In this document: positions 36,835-45,010 of the stretch, piece after piece
Layout: every line of letters begins with the position of its first letter
Numbering within the stretch: the stretch's first letter is position 1
Notes under the pieces: model-generated
The model's input: only the letters and a program-made list of their open reading frames with translations
The model's database searches: none
What the model was told of the DNA's origin: nothing
Source: a virus
Virus record (IMG/VR): IMGVR_UViG_3300027861_000012
Span: 96,380-160,379 of that record
Direction: 5' to 3' (one strand)
DNA: 64,000 nucleotides
Translations under genes and position numbers: made by a program

Positions 36835-38208
36835 TCAGCCCAAGACCACGCAAGCGAGGTCCTCATCCAGCATAGCGACACCACACAGCATGTCCAGGGT
36901 CACGATTGTGCCCTGAGCATTGATGTCGTACTGCATCGAGACACGCATGGCAACGTCATTGTAGACGCCAACCTGCGAACGAACACCCGTGTCGGCCGGT
37001 GGCAACGCCAGCGGACGAGAAACGAGAGCCAGCGAATCCCGATGGAACGCCAGGTTCATAGAACCAGCCGGGCCAGGATAGGCTTCAGCATCGTTGACGA
37101 GAGCGACTTCGAGGGGACGATCAAGCAGGAGGTCACCACCATCGGCTTCGATGATCGTGTACACTCGGCGGCTTGCGCCTGAACCGAACGCGATCAACTG
37201 GCCAACCTGTGGGGCATTCGTGTAGCCATCCACGTTGACTTCCTTGGCCCAATCAACGGCAAAACCGCCATTGACTGCACACTTCTTGTACGCCCGAACC
37301 ACACTGGCTGCGGCAACCGCATTGGCCAGGGGTGCGCTGAGTGTCACGGCAGTCGTGTCACCTGTGGCGACTGTTGCGGCAGTAGCGTAGGTCGGTTGAC
37401 CATCGTCTTCCATCACAACATACTCACCAGCACTGACACCATGACCGACGATGCTCACAGCTTGAGAAGCAGCCACACCAGCCGCAGCGGCGTTGGTGAC
37501 TGTACCTTCGGCAACGTCAGAGTTGACGTTCAGAATGCCGGGGGTGTTCTGGTCCATGTAGGTATCGAAACCAAGGACCCGACCCAGGCTCGCGTCACGC
37601 AGGGCAGTACCCTGGTCACCACGCTTCTCGGCCGAAATGAAGAGGTCGTTCTTCAACATCTGGGTTTCCGCTTGCGGGCTCAACACGAGGTTACGGCCGT
37701 TCGGATACGCCTTGTTGATGTTCATCTTTTCGCGGGCTTCCAAGAGCACGTCCTTGGCGTTGGACGAATGGAGACCGTTGAGCTTGCCAACAGCATTCGG
37801 CAGGAACTGGTGAACGCGACCCAGGAGGCAGCGATCCACAGATCGGGCAATCCCCTGCATACCGGGCAGGAGGTAGATCTCGATCAGATCCTGGAAGGAC
37901 TTGCTGGCTTCGCCGTCCTTGATGGTGAACGAAATGTAGAAGTGCTGGTCCAGCGGAACCCGCACGTTCGTGGCGCTCGCGTCCTGGAGCGTGATGTTAT
38001 CCTGGTCAGTCTTTCTCTTCGACCGGAATGTACCGGGCCGACGAGTATTGACCACATCACCGTATTCGGCCACAATGGGCTCGAAGTCACGGTGGACGAG
38101 ACGGGACATGACCATGTTCTCTTCGAGAATGGCCAGACCTTCCATTGCCCACATCTCGGGGATGAGGGCATTGTTGTCGTTAGCGTAGCAAACTTTGAAA
38201 GGATTCAT
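36835..38208 (-). CDS. Major capsid protein (P22 gp5-type coat)
   Basis: 457 residues with GGAG before the ATG. The arrangement matches P22-type coat proteins: an early ALIPEMWAMEGLAILEENMV segment, VAEYGDVVNTRRPGTFRSKR, HFYISFTIKDGEASKSFQDL, a central NGRNLVLSPQAETQMLKND region, then a Gly/Ala/Val-rich inserted beta domain (about residues 235-300) and a C-terminal HRDSLALVSRPLALPP block. The last part (GVYNDVAMRVSMQYDINAQG, LDMLCGVAMLDEDLACVVLG) is also typical. It follows the scaffold gene and precedes a strong terminator. Its codon choice looks more GC-rich at third positions than the surrounding tail genes, consistent with high expression. Confidence 0.9.
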   Translation of the reverse strand: MNPFKVCYANDNNALIPEMWAMEGLAILEENMVMSRLVHRDFEPIVAEYGDVVNTRRPGTFRSKRKTDQDNITLQDASATNVRVPLDQHFYISFTIKDGEASKSFQDLIEIYLLPGMQGIARSVDRCLLGRVHQFLPNAVGKLNGLHSSNAKDVLLEAREKMNINKAYPNGRNLVLSPQAETQMLKNDLFISAEKRGDQGTALRDASLGRVLGFDTYMDQNTPGILNVNSDVAEGTVTNAAAAGVAASQAVSIVGHGVSAGEYVVMEDDGQPTYATAATVATGDTTAVTLSAPLANAVAAASVVRAYKKCAVNGGFAVDWAKEVNVDGYTNAPQVGQLIAFGSGASRRVYTIIEADGGDLLLDRPLEVALVNDAEAYPGPAGSMNLAFHRDSLALVSRPLALPPADTGVRSQVGVYNDVAMRVSMQYDINAQGTIVTLDMLCGVAMLDEDLACVVLG

Positions 38209-38287
38209 TTGGTTTTCTCCGTATGGGAGTTAAGGTTACAAAAACGTGTGTTTGTTTCGACACGTACTTAGGAACCCCCGACTAGAA

Positions 38288-39289
38288 TTATCGGCCTTTC
38301 AATCCAAGAGCTTCGGGGTTTTCTCTTCGGATCTTATTGTACTGATCCTGCGTCAAATTGGATGGATCAATCCGGCCACCTTCGCCTGGTGTGACGCCAC
38401 CAGTAGCGGAGTTCCCTCCGATGCCTGAAACAACATTGGCTTTGAAGAGGTTACCAAATTGGTCAGGCAGCGCTTTCATCCGCTTGACCGCCTCCTCGGG
38501 GGTTCTCTGAGTCATGATGTGCTTTCCAGTTGTCTCATCGACATCCGGGAAGTCAATCACTGGTACAAGCTTGCCAGTAGAATGGCCAGCGTCATCAACC
38601 TCGTCTGCGATCTTCGTCATTGGAGTCAGAAGAGTCACAACTTGTGCGGGGTTGAAGGCATCTGCCATCACGGCAGCATCTTGCAATGCTCGATCTCGGA
38701 GGGTCGTCTTGAAACGATCCTCCCACTCTGTGGCCCTGGACGTGAGCTTTTCCATATCGCTCTGGTACAGGGTTTCCAATTGCTTCTTTTCGTAAGCAAG
38801 CTGTTGTTCCTTGGAACGAAACTGCTTTTGCAAGTCTTCCAATTGGGTTTGGAGTTTGTCACGCTGTTCTTGGCCCAGATTCTGGTCCTGCAAGGCTTCC
38901 TTGTATGCCTCTTCCAGCCCTTCGTACTTCTGCTGATGCTTACGGCGATCATCCGCAAGGAACCGATTCAATTGGTCCTGTGTGAACTTGCCATCGACAG
39001 TCGGTTCGTCCAGTTTGGCTTGCTCTGCCGCAATCTTTGCTCTGGTGGCAGCCTCAGCCAGCCTTCGATCCACTTCTTTGTCCTTGGCTGCCAATTTGTC
39101 GGCAACAATCTTCTCCGCAGCTTCAGAAATCTCTTTCTGCCGCCTTGCTTCAAGCAATGCGATAGCTGATGAGTCATCATCGCCAACTTCTGGGTTCAGC
39201 ATAGTTGGGACGGTGGGCAACTGTGGTTCAGTTTCACCATCGTAACAAACAGACACGGGCATGGAACGAATTGTCAGGTTAGTGTACAT
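38288..39289 (-). CDS. Capsid scaffolding protein
   Basis: 333 residues, ATG preceded by GGAGGTGT. The middle (about residues 40-215) is a long, highly charged helical/coiled-coil region (LLEARRQKEISEAAEKIVAD, RDKLQTQLEDLQKQFRSKEQ). A less charged C-terminal part (PVIDFPDVDETTGKHIMTQR, EEAVKRMKALPDQFGNLFKA) ends with NLTQDQYNKIRRENPEALGL. The composition and place directly upstream of the coat gene are those of phage scaffolds that template procapsid assembly. Confidence 0.85.
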   Translation of the reverse strand: MYTNLTIRSMPVSVCYDGETEPQLPTVPTMLNPEVGDDDSSAIALLEARRQKEISEAAEKIVADKLAAKDKEVDRRLAEAATRAKIAAEQAKLDEPTVDGKFTQDQLNRFLADDRRKHQQKYEGLEEAYKEALQDQNLGQEQRDKLQTQLEDLQKQFRSKEQQLAYEKKQLETLYQSDMEKLTSRATEWEDRFKTTLRDRALQDAAVMADAFNPAQVVTLLTPMTKIADEVDDAGHSTGKLVPVIDFPDVDETTGKHIMTQRTPEEAVKRMKALPDQFGNLFKANVVSGIGGNSATGGVTPGEGGRIDPSNLTQDQYNKIRRENPEALGLKGR

Positions 39290-39302
39290 GTGACACCTCC
39301 GG

Positions 39303-39815
39303 TTACGAAACCCTACTCATCTTAATTGCGTCACTATCCCGTAAGAGCGGCTTGAGAAGTCGCCATGCAGTCGCGCTCGGCACACCGTTCATCAAGTGTT
39401 CAATCGAGATATTGGCACGGTTGTAGGTCGTCCGTACCGACGCATACCCTTGGCTTACAATTCCAAGGTTTTCCAATTCTGCATCAGGGTCCACGCCGTC
39501 AAGAAGTGCGTGCGCGATCTCGTAACAAGCTTGCTTGATTTCAACAAGCACTTCAGTATCAGTGTCACGAGGGAACTCTAATGCTTGTGCGGCCTCTGCT
39601 GCCCGGATTTGCGTTGGTGTTGCATCCGGGTTGTTTTCCAGCAGTTCATAGACCGAACGTTTACACCCATCAAAATTCAGGGTGTCAATGATTCGTGTAG
39701 CTTGCAGCAACGCCTTCGGTCTGTCCGAAGCCCTAGCAGTAGACCAGGCCCGCTCATGAAGACGTTCTTCAAAATAGGCTTGTGCTTCAATAACTGTGGC
39801 GTATGCTGTGCTCAT
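39303..39815 (-). CDS. Head-tail adaptor-like protein (DnaT-like family)
   Basis: 170 residues, ribosome site TAAGGAG. Pattern MSTAYATVIEAQAYFEERLH, RPKALLQATRIIDTLNFDG, LEFPRDTDTEVLVEIKQACY matches the small helical proteins often annotated as DnaT-like ssDNA-binding or head-completion adaptors. In these, 'YF..R......W......K.aaL..At..iD...f.G', then 'lefPR' and a helix 'iP..ik.A..e.A', are conserved. Between portal-proximal and scaffold genes, it is more likely a connector than a replication protein. Confidence 0.65.
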   Translation of the reverse strand: MSTAYATVIEAQAYFEERLHERAWSTARASDRPKALLQATRIIDTLNFDGCKRSVYELLENNPDATPTQIRAAEAAQALEFPRDTDTEVLVEIKQACYEIAHALLDGVDPDAELENLGIVSQGYASVRTTYNRANISIEHLMNGVPSATAWRLLKPLLRDSDAIKMSRVS

Positions 39816-39825
39816 GGCTTACTCC

Positions 39826-40107
39826 TTATTGAGCGATCCAGGAGTATTTCTGGGACGCGGCGCTGGCAATCACATAGATTGCCCCCGGTCTGTCAAATTC
39901 CAGTTCCAGTTCTTGTGTTGCAGACAACTCAAAACCAGTACCGGCAGTGACTCCGATCCTACCGATATAGATTTGGCCAGCATTACCCGCAGCGGCTCTA
40001 ATCTTGATACAACGCTGCACTGCCATGCCGAGTTCGGGGAGAGCAACTTGGGCCGCCACCCCTACTGTCCCCTGCCCTGTGCGAAATGAGTTTACTGGTT
40101 TCTTCAT
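39826..40107 (-). CDS. Small beta-rich head protein
   Basis: 93 residues: VQRCIKIRAAAGNAGQIYIG, FELSATQELELEFDRPGAIY, VIASAASQKYSWIAQ. Pattern of small beta proteins found beside the portal in many phages; exact role unknown, perhaps decoration or connector. Its ribosome site GAGGAG is formed by the last two glutamate codons of the portal gene (NEE-stop), so translation is probably coupled to the portal. Confidence 0.75.
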   Translation of the reverse strand: MKKPVNSFRTGQGTVGVAAQVALPELGMAVQRCIKIRAAAGNAGQIYIGRIGVTAGTGFELSATQELELEFDRPGAIYVIASAASQKYSWIAQ

Positions 40108-40110
40108 GGG

Positions 40111-41976
40111 TTACTCCTCGTTGGTCTTACGGCCCTTGCCGCGAGTTTTTGATTTGGTCTCATCTTCTAGGGTGGTATCTCTGCTTGTTTCTTTCTCGCC
40201 CTTCGCCTCGGCTGCTGGGTCACCAGACAGGTCTTTTAACCCTCGTGACCCAGCGTTCTCGTCTTTGGGATCGGGCTGGCCGTTTTCCCCGTCCTTGGCT
40301 GGCGCACCTGCGCCCGATCCCTTTGACTGTGCTTCAGCAATACGCAGGATGCGATCCAGATGGTCCTTCTTGGCCTGCTTGTATTCGTCATCGTCGAAAC
40401 CGAGTGCTACAGAGGCTACCTGTTCGCCACATAGACCAGCATCCCGTGCTGGGATAATGATTTCAGGATCACTGGTGGTGTAATGTGCCTCTTCAATCTC
40501 TTTCATGATTTTGGTCATCAGATCAACAGAAGCACTACCTCCGAGAAGCTTACCAGCAATGAGCTTGGCCATCTCTTTCTTGACTGTGCGGCCCGGTACT
40601 GTGGCCATCAGTGCCACAAGTTTCTCAGATTCTTCGATCCGATCCTTGTCCGACTTCAAGCTATACCGATCTGGGTACTTGACCGTCGCAATTGTTCGCT
40701 TGGATTCTATTTTGTCTTCGTAAGCGGCCCAGTGTTCAGCAATTTGACGCTCCGCAGCTTCAAGAACCAGCCCGATAAATGAGAGTCCGGCTTCTAAACC
40801 TTGGTTGTCCATCTTCTTGGACTCAGCCGACACTCGTTTACCAACCCTGTTTGATACTGCCAGATTCACGAGCTTCCGGATATCATCTTCGAGTTTCTCT
40901 TGCAACTCGACTGAGGCTTTGAGGGGCTCTGACGATGGATGAATGAAACCTGGAGGTTCGGCTTTGAGGTCATAAGCTCGACCCTGTGTAACACCTACCT
41001 TGATGGCTTCGTCTGATCCCGGTTGGCCGCCCTTGGTAGCTGTACCATCGGCTGACTTTGGTGATTTCAGATGATCACCTGCGCCCCGTAAGTCACGTTG
41101 TTCGATATAGAACGGGAAGTTGGCTAATAGAGCATAGTTGACATCACTGGATTGCAGGTTTAGGAGCGCTACTTGGTGCTTAGACACATCCTTGAGCAGA
41201 CTATCACCAATATCGAGTAACACGAATGGAATCTTTGTGAGTTCTGTATGTATGGGCTCTTCTGTGGGTTGCTCGACCCCAACTGCATTGATCGGTTTTG
41301 CCTGTTGGTTGTAGAATTGAATGTTGACCGTCTTGGTTTCCTCATCAATCCAAATCAGCCGATATCGCTCGAAGGAACCGCCGGGAAGATTGATACCAAA
41401 GCGACTGGTATTATAGCTGACACCATGGTCACGCAGCAGGATGGCTTGAAATTGATTCGGTTCTTCTGGGAGCGTACATGACCAGGACAGGATATCTTCA
41501 ACACGGTACATATACAGGTACGGGCGTGCGTCTCCGACTGTAGCCAAGGTGTCCCCGTGCAATGCTGGCATGTCTGTGTAGACGCCAACTTTCCCCATCG
41601 TCAACAACTCTGTTAGCAAATGCACACCAATAAACGAACTCATGCTGGCCCCACGACGATCCACACCACCGTTTTGACCCTCGATTGCTCTGTGATAATT
41701 CTCTGAACCACCACGACGCACGATGTCACGCATACGCTGAAAAATCGCATTCCGAATATCGTTGATTGCAGCTTTTGCAAACAACGGTGTAGGTGTAATG
41801 GACTTCCGCATGTTAAAGTCATTGGCATCTTCACGACGGGTAAATTGCTGTAGATACCGATCAACGTACCGTTGGCCGCCATCATATGTCATCCGCCAGA
41901 GGTCCCACTGGTCCTGATCTTTCAGGTAGAGGGGGTGTCTAGTGTTGACAATCTTTGTGAGTGGTGTCTCTGGCAT
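40111..41976 (-). CDS. Portal protein
   Basis: 621 residues. Contains the features of long portal proteins of the DUF4055/P22-like kind: an N-terminal wing (YDGGQRYVDRYLQQFTRRED), LLTELLTMGKVGVYTDMPAL, ARPYLYMYRVEDILSWSCTL, then ERYRLIWIDEETKTVNIQFY, IPFVLLDIGDSLLKDVSKHQ, the clip/stem region KASVELQEKLEDDIRKLVNL, and a crown of charged helices. The last ~90 residues are low complexity and highly charged (KGSGAGAPAKDGENGQPDPK to KTRGKGRKTNEE). Forms the dodecameric ring at the DNA-packaging vertex. Follows the large terminase and a tiny gene. Confidence 0.9.
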   Translation of the reverse strand: MPETPLTKIVNTRHPLYLKDQDQWDLWRMTYDGGQRYVDRYLQQFTRREDANDFNMRKSITPTPLFAKAAINDIRNAIFQRMRDIVRRGGSENYHRAIEGQNGGVDRRGASMSSFIGVHLLTELLTMGKVGVYTDMPALHGDTLATVGDARPYLYMYRVEDILSWSCTLPEEPNQFQAILLRDHGVSYNTSRFGINLPGGSFERYRLIWIDEETKTVNIQFYNQQAKPINAVGVEQPTEEPIHTELTKIPFVLLDIGDSLLKDVSKHQVALLNLQSSDVNYALLANFPFYIEQRDLRGAGDHLKSPKSADGTATKGGQPGSDEAIKVGVTQGRAYDLKAEPPGFIHPSSEPLKASVELQEKLEDDIRKLVNLAVSNRVGKRVSAESKKMDNQGLEAGLSFIGLVLEAAERQIAEHWAAYEDKIESKRTIATVKYPDRYSLKSDKDRIEESEKLVALMATVPGRTVKKEMAKLIAGKLLGGSASVDLMTKIMKEIEEAHYTTSDPEIIIPARDAGLCGEQVASVALGFDDDEYKQAKKDHLDRILRIAEAQSKGSGAGAPAKDGENGQPDPKDENAGSRGLKDLSGDPAAEAKGEKETSRDTTLEDETKSKTRGKGRKTNEE

Positions 41977-41978
41977 AA

Positions 41979-42161
41979 TCAGTCATCCTGCTTGGGCGAT
42001 TTGCGGTACCAGCGAAGAATCAATTGACGAAACTGTTGTCGTCGCCGTTCTCGTATCCTTCGTCGTGGTCGTTCCATTATGGGTTCCAATCTGGAAATAT
42101 CGTCGCGTCGTTGCAAGTATTTCTGCCACCCTGTTTTAGAGAAACTTGCTAATGTCTTCAT
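41979..42161 (-). CDS. Tiny basic protein between terminase and portal (gpW position)
   Basis: 60 residues from an ATG at 42161 that overlaps the end of the terminase gene by 26 bases; the stop is three bases before the portal start. Very basic: SKTGWQKYLQRRDDISRLEP, MERPRRRIRERRRQQFRQLI. The frame is open for longer upstream, but that part lies inside the terminase gene in another frame. Lambda has its small gpW connector gene at this place; similarity cannot be judged by eye. No clear ribosome site. Confidence 0.5.
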   Translation of the reverse strand: MKTLASFSKTGWQKYLQRRDDISRLEPIMERPRRRIRERRRQQFRQLILRWYRKSPKQDD

Positions 42162-43809
42162 GAGTTGTACGGGATGCCGCAAATGGTAGAGCAATTTCAC
42201 AATATGTCCGAGCGTGGGCAAAGTGGTCCGGGCCTGTTTCCGTGTAGATTGCCTTCGCGTTTCCAAGCTCGTCTTTTTCATACGTTCGCGCTGGGGACAT
42301 GATTTGGTCTTTGTATTGTTCGGATGTATCGCGTGGCAAGAGAATACGTCCAGGGACATGAAAACGACCTAATGCGGCGTCTATCCAATTTGTACGATCC
42401 ACAGTAGCAATTGGGGCATCAGTTTCATCATCTTGGATTGAAATTTCCTTCCCTGTGATTCCGCGTCGATAACGGCAAAGTGTAACAAATCCTGGGAAGC
42501 GTCGTGCAAAGCGTCGTACTTCATTGATTTGTGGGTCGGCGTCTACGACACAATGTAGAATTTGCCATTCTCGCATCAGTTGATCTGCAATGTGCCATTC
42601 GTCTTCGGTGAATGTTCCTTCCCATAGAACTTTTGCCACCGCAGCAACATTCAGGTCTCTTCCCCATTCCTCAAAAAACCATTCCGTGATCTCAACGTAG
42701 TTCCATTTTCCTTGATCCAACCCCATGGTAATCAGTCGTGCCGAATTAGTTGGTCTTGGGTCGCTTTTGGTGTGGCCACAAATACAATTGGCGATCATCT
42801 CATCATCGACTTGTCCGCCGGATGGGACATACGGCAGCCCCAATTTCGAGTTGTTAAATTCGACTCCAGCCGATTCGTCCCCCAAACCTCGAAAATGAGC
42901 GATAACCATGTCGCTCGGTTTCACCGTAAACGAGTACAACTGGTTGATGTGGAATCCACGGTTGTCTGGGTTGTGCGGAACTGTTGGAACCCATTTTGCA
43001 CCTGCTAACCATTCAGGTTTTTCTGCTTGTACCAAATGACCCTTGCATTCTTTGCAAATTAGCCGTGAATTCAAACACTCGGGGTCCCTTACAGACTCAC
43101 CATGGATTTCCATACAATCTGGCCAGATCAGTTCCGTCCATCTACCGCACCGAGGACATTGGAATTTGTATTCCTCTTGTGTGCTATCGAGGAACAGTTT
43201 GTGAACTCCCTTTTTGGGTACGGTGGGAGTTGAAACTGCACAGATATGTTTCTCCAGTTTTCCGCTTAAACGTTCCAGTGCCAACCAAATCTGCTTCTGA
43301 TCCATCCTGTCTACTTCGTCCAAGATTAGCTCAGACACGGGGATGGATACTAGGTTGCTGTCTCCACGCGATCCTCTGATGTAGAGGCATGTGCCTCCGG
43401 CTTGTTTCAACCCTACTGTGTTGGTATCAGTAAAGATGTCTTTGAGATAGGGGCTGAGAACCAATGCGCCACCAAAACGTGCTTTTGAAAAGTCAGACGC
43501 AGTGACGGCGGTCGGAAGAACATACAGTACGTCTCGTTTCAGGACATCAATGGTGTAAAATGCGCGGTTGATGGCAACTTCCGTGACCCCCATCTGGGCA
43601 GCCTTCATCGCAGTATTCCAGGTAGCCTGCGAGTCATGAATCTCTCGGCACCAAGGGTGCAACCTGAACGAAAATGGCAGCGAAATCGTAGGGTCTTCTA
43701 TGGTGGGGATGATCCTTCGATACTCAGCCCACCTGGAGCACGATGTAAGTGTTTTACTACGTAGTCCGGAGGAGATCGATTCTGCAAATTCGTCTGCGAG
43801 CTTGTTCAT
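42136..43809 (-). CDS. terL: Terminase large subunit, GpA family
   Basis: 557 residues from the ATG at 43809; a TTG at 43851 could add 14 residues. An N-terminal ATPase has the unusual Walker A-type loop of GpA terminases (KAAQMGVTE, residues 69-77). Walker B is ILDEVDRMD with D164 and E165, and a STPTVPKKGVHKLF coupling segment follows. A zinc-ribbon-like pair CPRCG and CKECKG follows, then the RNase H-like nuclease (ITMGLDQGKWNYVEI, LHCVVDADPQINEVRRFARR) with a C-terminal GPDHFAHARTYCEIALPF, as in lambda gpA. It cuts and pumps DNA into the procapsid with the small subunit and portal. Confidence 0.93.
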   Translation of the reverse strand: MNKLADEFAESISSGLRSKTLTSCSRWAEYRRIIPTIEDPTISLPFSFRLHPWCREIHDSQATWNTAMKAAQMGVTEVAINRAFYTIDVLKRDVLYVLPTAVTASDFSKARFGGALVLSPYLKDIFTDTNTVGLKQAGGTCLYIRGSRGDSNLVSIPVSELILDEVDRMDQKQIWLALERLSGKLEKHICAVSTPTVPKKGVHKLFLDSTQEEYKFQCPRCGRWTELIWPDCMEIHGESVRDPECLNSRLICKECKGHLVQAEKPEWLAGAKWVPTVPHNPDNRGFHINQLYSFTVKPSDMVIAHFRGLGDESAGVEFNNSKLGLPYVPSGGQVDDEMIANCICGHTKSDPRPTNSARLITMGLDQGKWNYVEITEWFFEEWGRDLNVAAVAKVLWEGTFTEDEWHIADQLMREWQILHCVVDADPQINEVRRFARRFPGFVTLCRYRRGITGKEISIQDDETDAPIATVDRTNWIDAALGRFHVPGRILLPRDTSEQYKDQIMSPARTYEKDELGNAKAIYTETGPDHFAHARTYCEIALPFAASRTTHEDISKFL

Positions 43810-43920
43810 GCATTGTATGGGAGACTGGCCAAGACTCGCTCTGCCGCACAACGGTCACGTTTAATAGTTGGACGGTTGTTTGGATACTGGCGTTCATTCT
43901 TGCCAATCTCTTGTTCGGGG

Positions 43921-44382
43921 TTATTTCTTCTTGCCCTTTTTGGCTTCTTCCTTGATCTCCTCAGCCAGCTTCTTAGGCGAAACGGGTTTTGGGGCCACTG
44001 AGAACAGTGGTTTGGGCTTCACGACTTCAGCGGAAAGTGGTTCCATCCGATCCATTGACTCCAGTGGTTCCAATGACTCCAATGGCTTCGGTTCCGGCTT
44101 CGGTTCCGGCTTCGGTTCCGGCTTCGGTTCCGGCTTCGGTTCCGGCTCCACTGTGCCAGCACTGATCCATTGGTCATCACGACGGACCCAACCGGTGTCG
44201 GTTGGTTTCCCCTGGTCAGACATAGGGATACATCGAATGACATTCGCCACGGCCCCGGCTGGGATCGCAACTTCAACCTCTCGAATTTCGGCAGCGAATG
44301 CACTGCATTCGAGGGTATGTTTGTCATCCAATTCGACTTCAATTCGTACCAGACTTTGTGTTCTTGGAAGATCGAGTTTCAT
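43921..44382 (-). CDS. Small paralogue with KPEP repeat and basic tail
   Basis: 153 residues, GGAGGT ribosome site. The first ~75 residues (DKHTLECSAFAAEIREVEVA, IPAGAVANVIRCIPMSDQGK, GWVRRDDQW) match the neighbouring 87-residue product, so the two are paralogues. A PEPKPEPKPEPKPEPKPEPK linker encoded by a 12-bp repeat follows, then a charged region and a C-terminal EEIKEEAKKGKKK. Unknown function. The linker suggests a two-part protein with an extended spacer; it lies just upstream of the terminase gene. Confidence 0.75.
   Translation of the reverse strand: MKLDLPRTQSLVRIEVELDDKHTLECSAFAAEIREVEVAIPAGAVANVIRCIPMSDQGKPTDTGWVRRDDQWISAGTVEPEPKPEPKPEPKPEPKPEPKPLESLEPLESMDRMEPLSAEVVKPKPLFSVAPKPVSPKKLAEEIKEEAKKGKKK
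44084..44143 (-). repeat. Five perfect copies of a 12-bp repeat (ggcttcggttcc)
   Basis: Five head-to-tail 12-bp units inside the 43921-44382 gene encode a Glu-Pro-Lys-Pro spacer. Copy number may vary by slippage. Confidence 0.95.
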
Positions 44383-44425
44383 GTTTGTTTACCTCCTCGG
44401 GTAATGCTAGTTGGTAGTTTGATGT

Positions 44426-44689
44426 TTATGGTGTCGTAACGTCAACATCGACTGAATGTGTCATCAGATTGGGGCGTTCCCAAACACTGTTTTTCAGGAC
44501 CCAGCCTTCACCGGCACGTTGATCATCAACGGACGGGTAGCATTCGATTAGTTCCACGGTACCGGCTGGCAGAACTACATCGATTTGCCGAATCTCGTTG
44601 GCAAACGCCTCTACCACTACCGGAGCCTCACCGGCAACTTTGATCTCGACACGTACAGTACCATCATATTCTGGGAGTGCAATAATCAT
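44426..44689 (-). CDS. Small protein, paralogue of the 43921-44382 product
   Basis: 87 residues: VRVEIKVAGEAPVVVEAFAN, EIRQIDVVLPAGTVELIECY, GEGWVLKNSVW. The order 'AFA-EIR-PAG-I-C-P-D-GWV-W' is the same as in the neighbour's N-terminal domain, but this copy lacks the KPEP linker and basic tail. Unknown function. Ribosome site weak (AAGGGTAA, which includes the previous stop). Confidence 0.7.
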   Translation of the reverse strand: MIIALPEYDGTVRVEIKVAGEAPVVVEAFANEIRQIDVVLPAGTVELIECYPSVDDQRAGEGWVLKNSVWERPNLMTHSVDVDVTTP

Positions 44690-44692
44690 GAT

Positions 44693-45010
44693 TTACCCTT
44701 CAGTGGGGTCATCGAGAAAGGCCAACAACATGAGAATGAAGCGAATAATCTCAGGGAGATTCTCCACAATCCAATCAACCCATGCTCGCCAATCAATGTC
44801 AATTTCTGTTAATTCGAGTTCTAACCGAACCCACTTCTCTACTTTGAGAAGTACGTTGATCATCCGACCCGAACCTGGGTCAACTCGCATGGGCTGATCA
44901 ATGACCCGTTGAAGCAACCGAAGACGCGCCCGTGGGAACATCTTGTTACGACTCGCCTGTAGGCGAGCTTCTTGCAAAGCTACTTTGAATGTCATGTTAC
45001 CAGATGTCAT
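44693..45010 (-). CDS. Small protein with C-terminal hydrophobic helix
   Basis: 105 residues from the ATG at 45010 (GAGGAACC upstream); an ATG at 44995 is possible. Basic N-terminal half (ARLQASRNKMFPRARLRLLQ), then KVEKWVRLELELTEIDIDWR and a hydrophobic stretch PEIIRFILMLLAFLDD near the end. Not recognised. It lies between a membrane thioredoxin and the small paralogue pair, so it may belong to the exported or lysis cluster. A short membrane anchor at the C-terminus is possible. Confidence 0.6.
   Translation of the reverse strand: MTSGNMTFKVALQEARLQASRNKMFPRARLRLLQRVIDQPMRVDPGSGRMINVLLKVEKWVRLELELTEIDIDWRAWVDWIVENLPEIIRFILMLLAFLDDPTEG

Noticed and set aside
1-43000. Many plus-strand frames of 60-300 codons across the left 43 kb
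   Set aside because: They are mirror images of the repeats and long genes on the minus strand, have biased compositions (Ser/Val/Arg rich or Gly/Ala rich), and lack ribosome sites and family features.
43868-44404. Plus-strand frame with GFGSGFGSG repeats
   Set aside because: Arises from the 12-bp repeat read on the opposite strand; the minus frame has a ribosome site and a paralogue.
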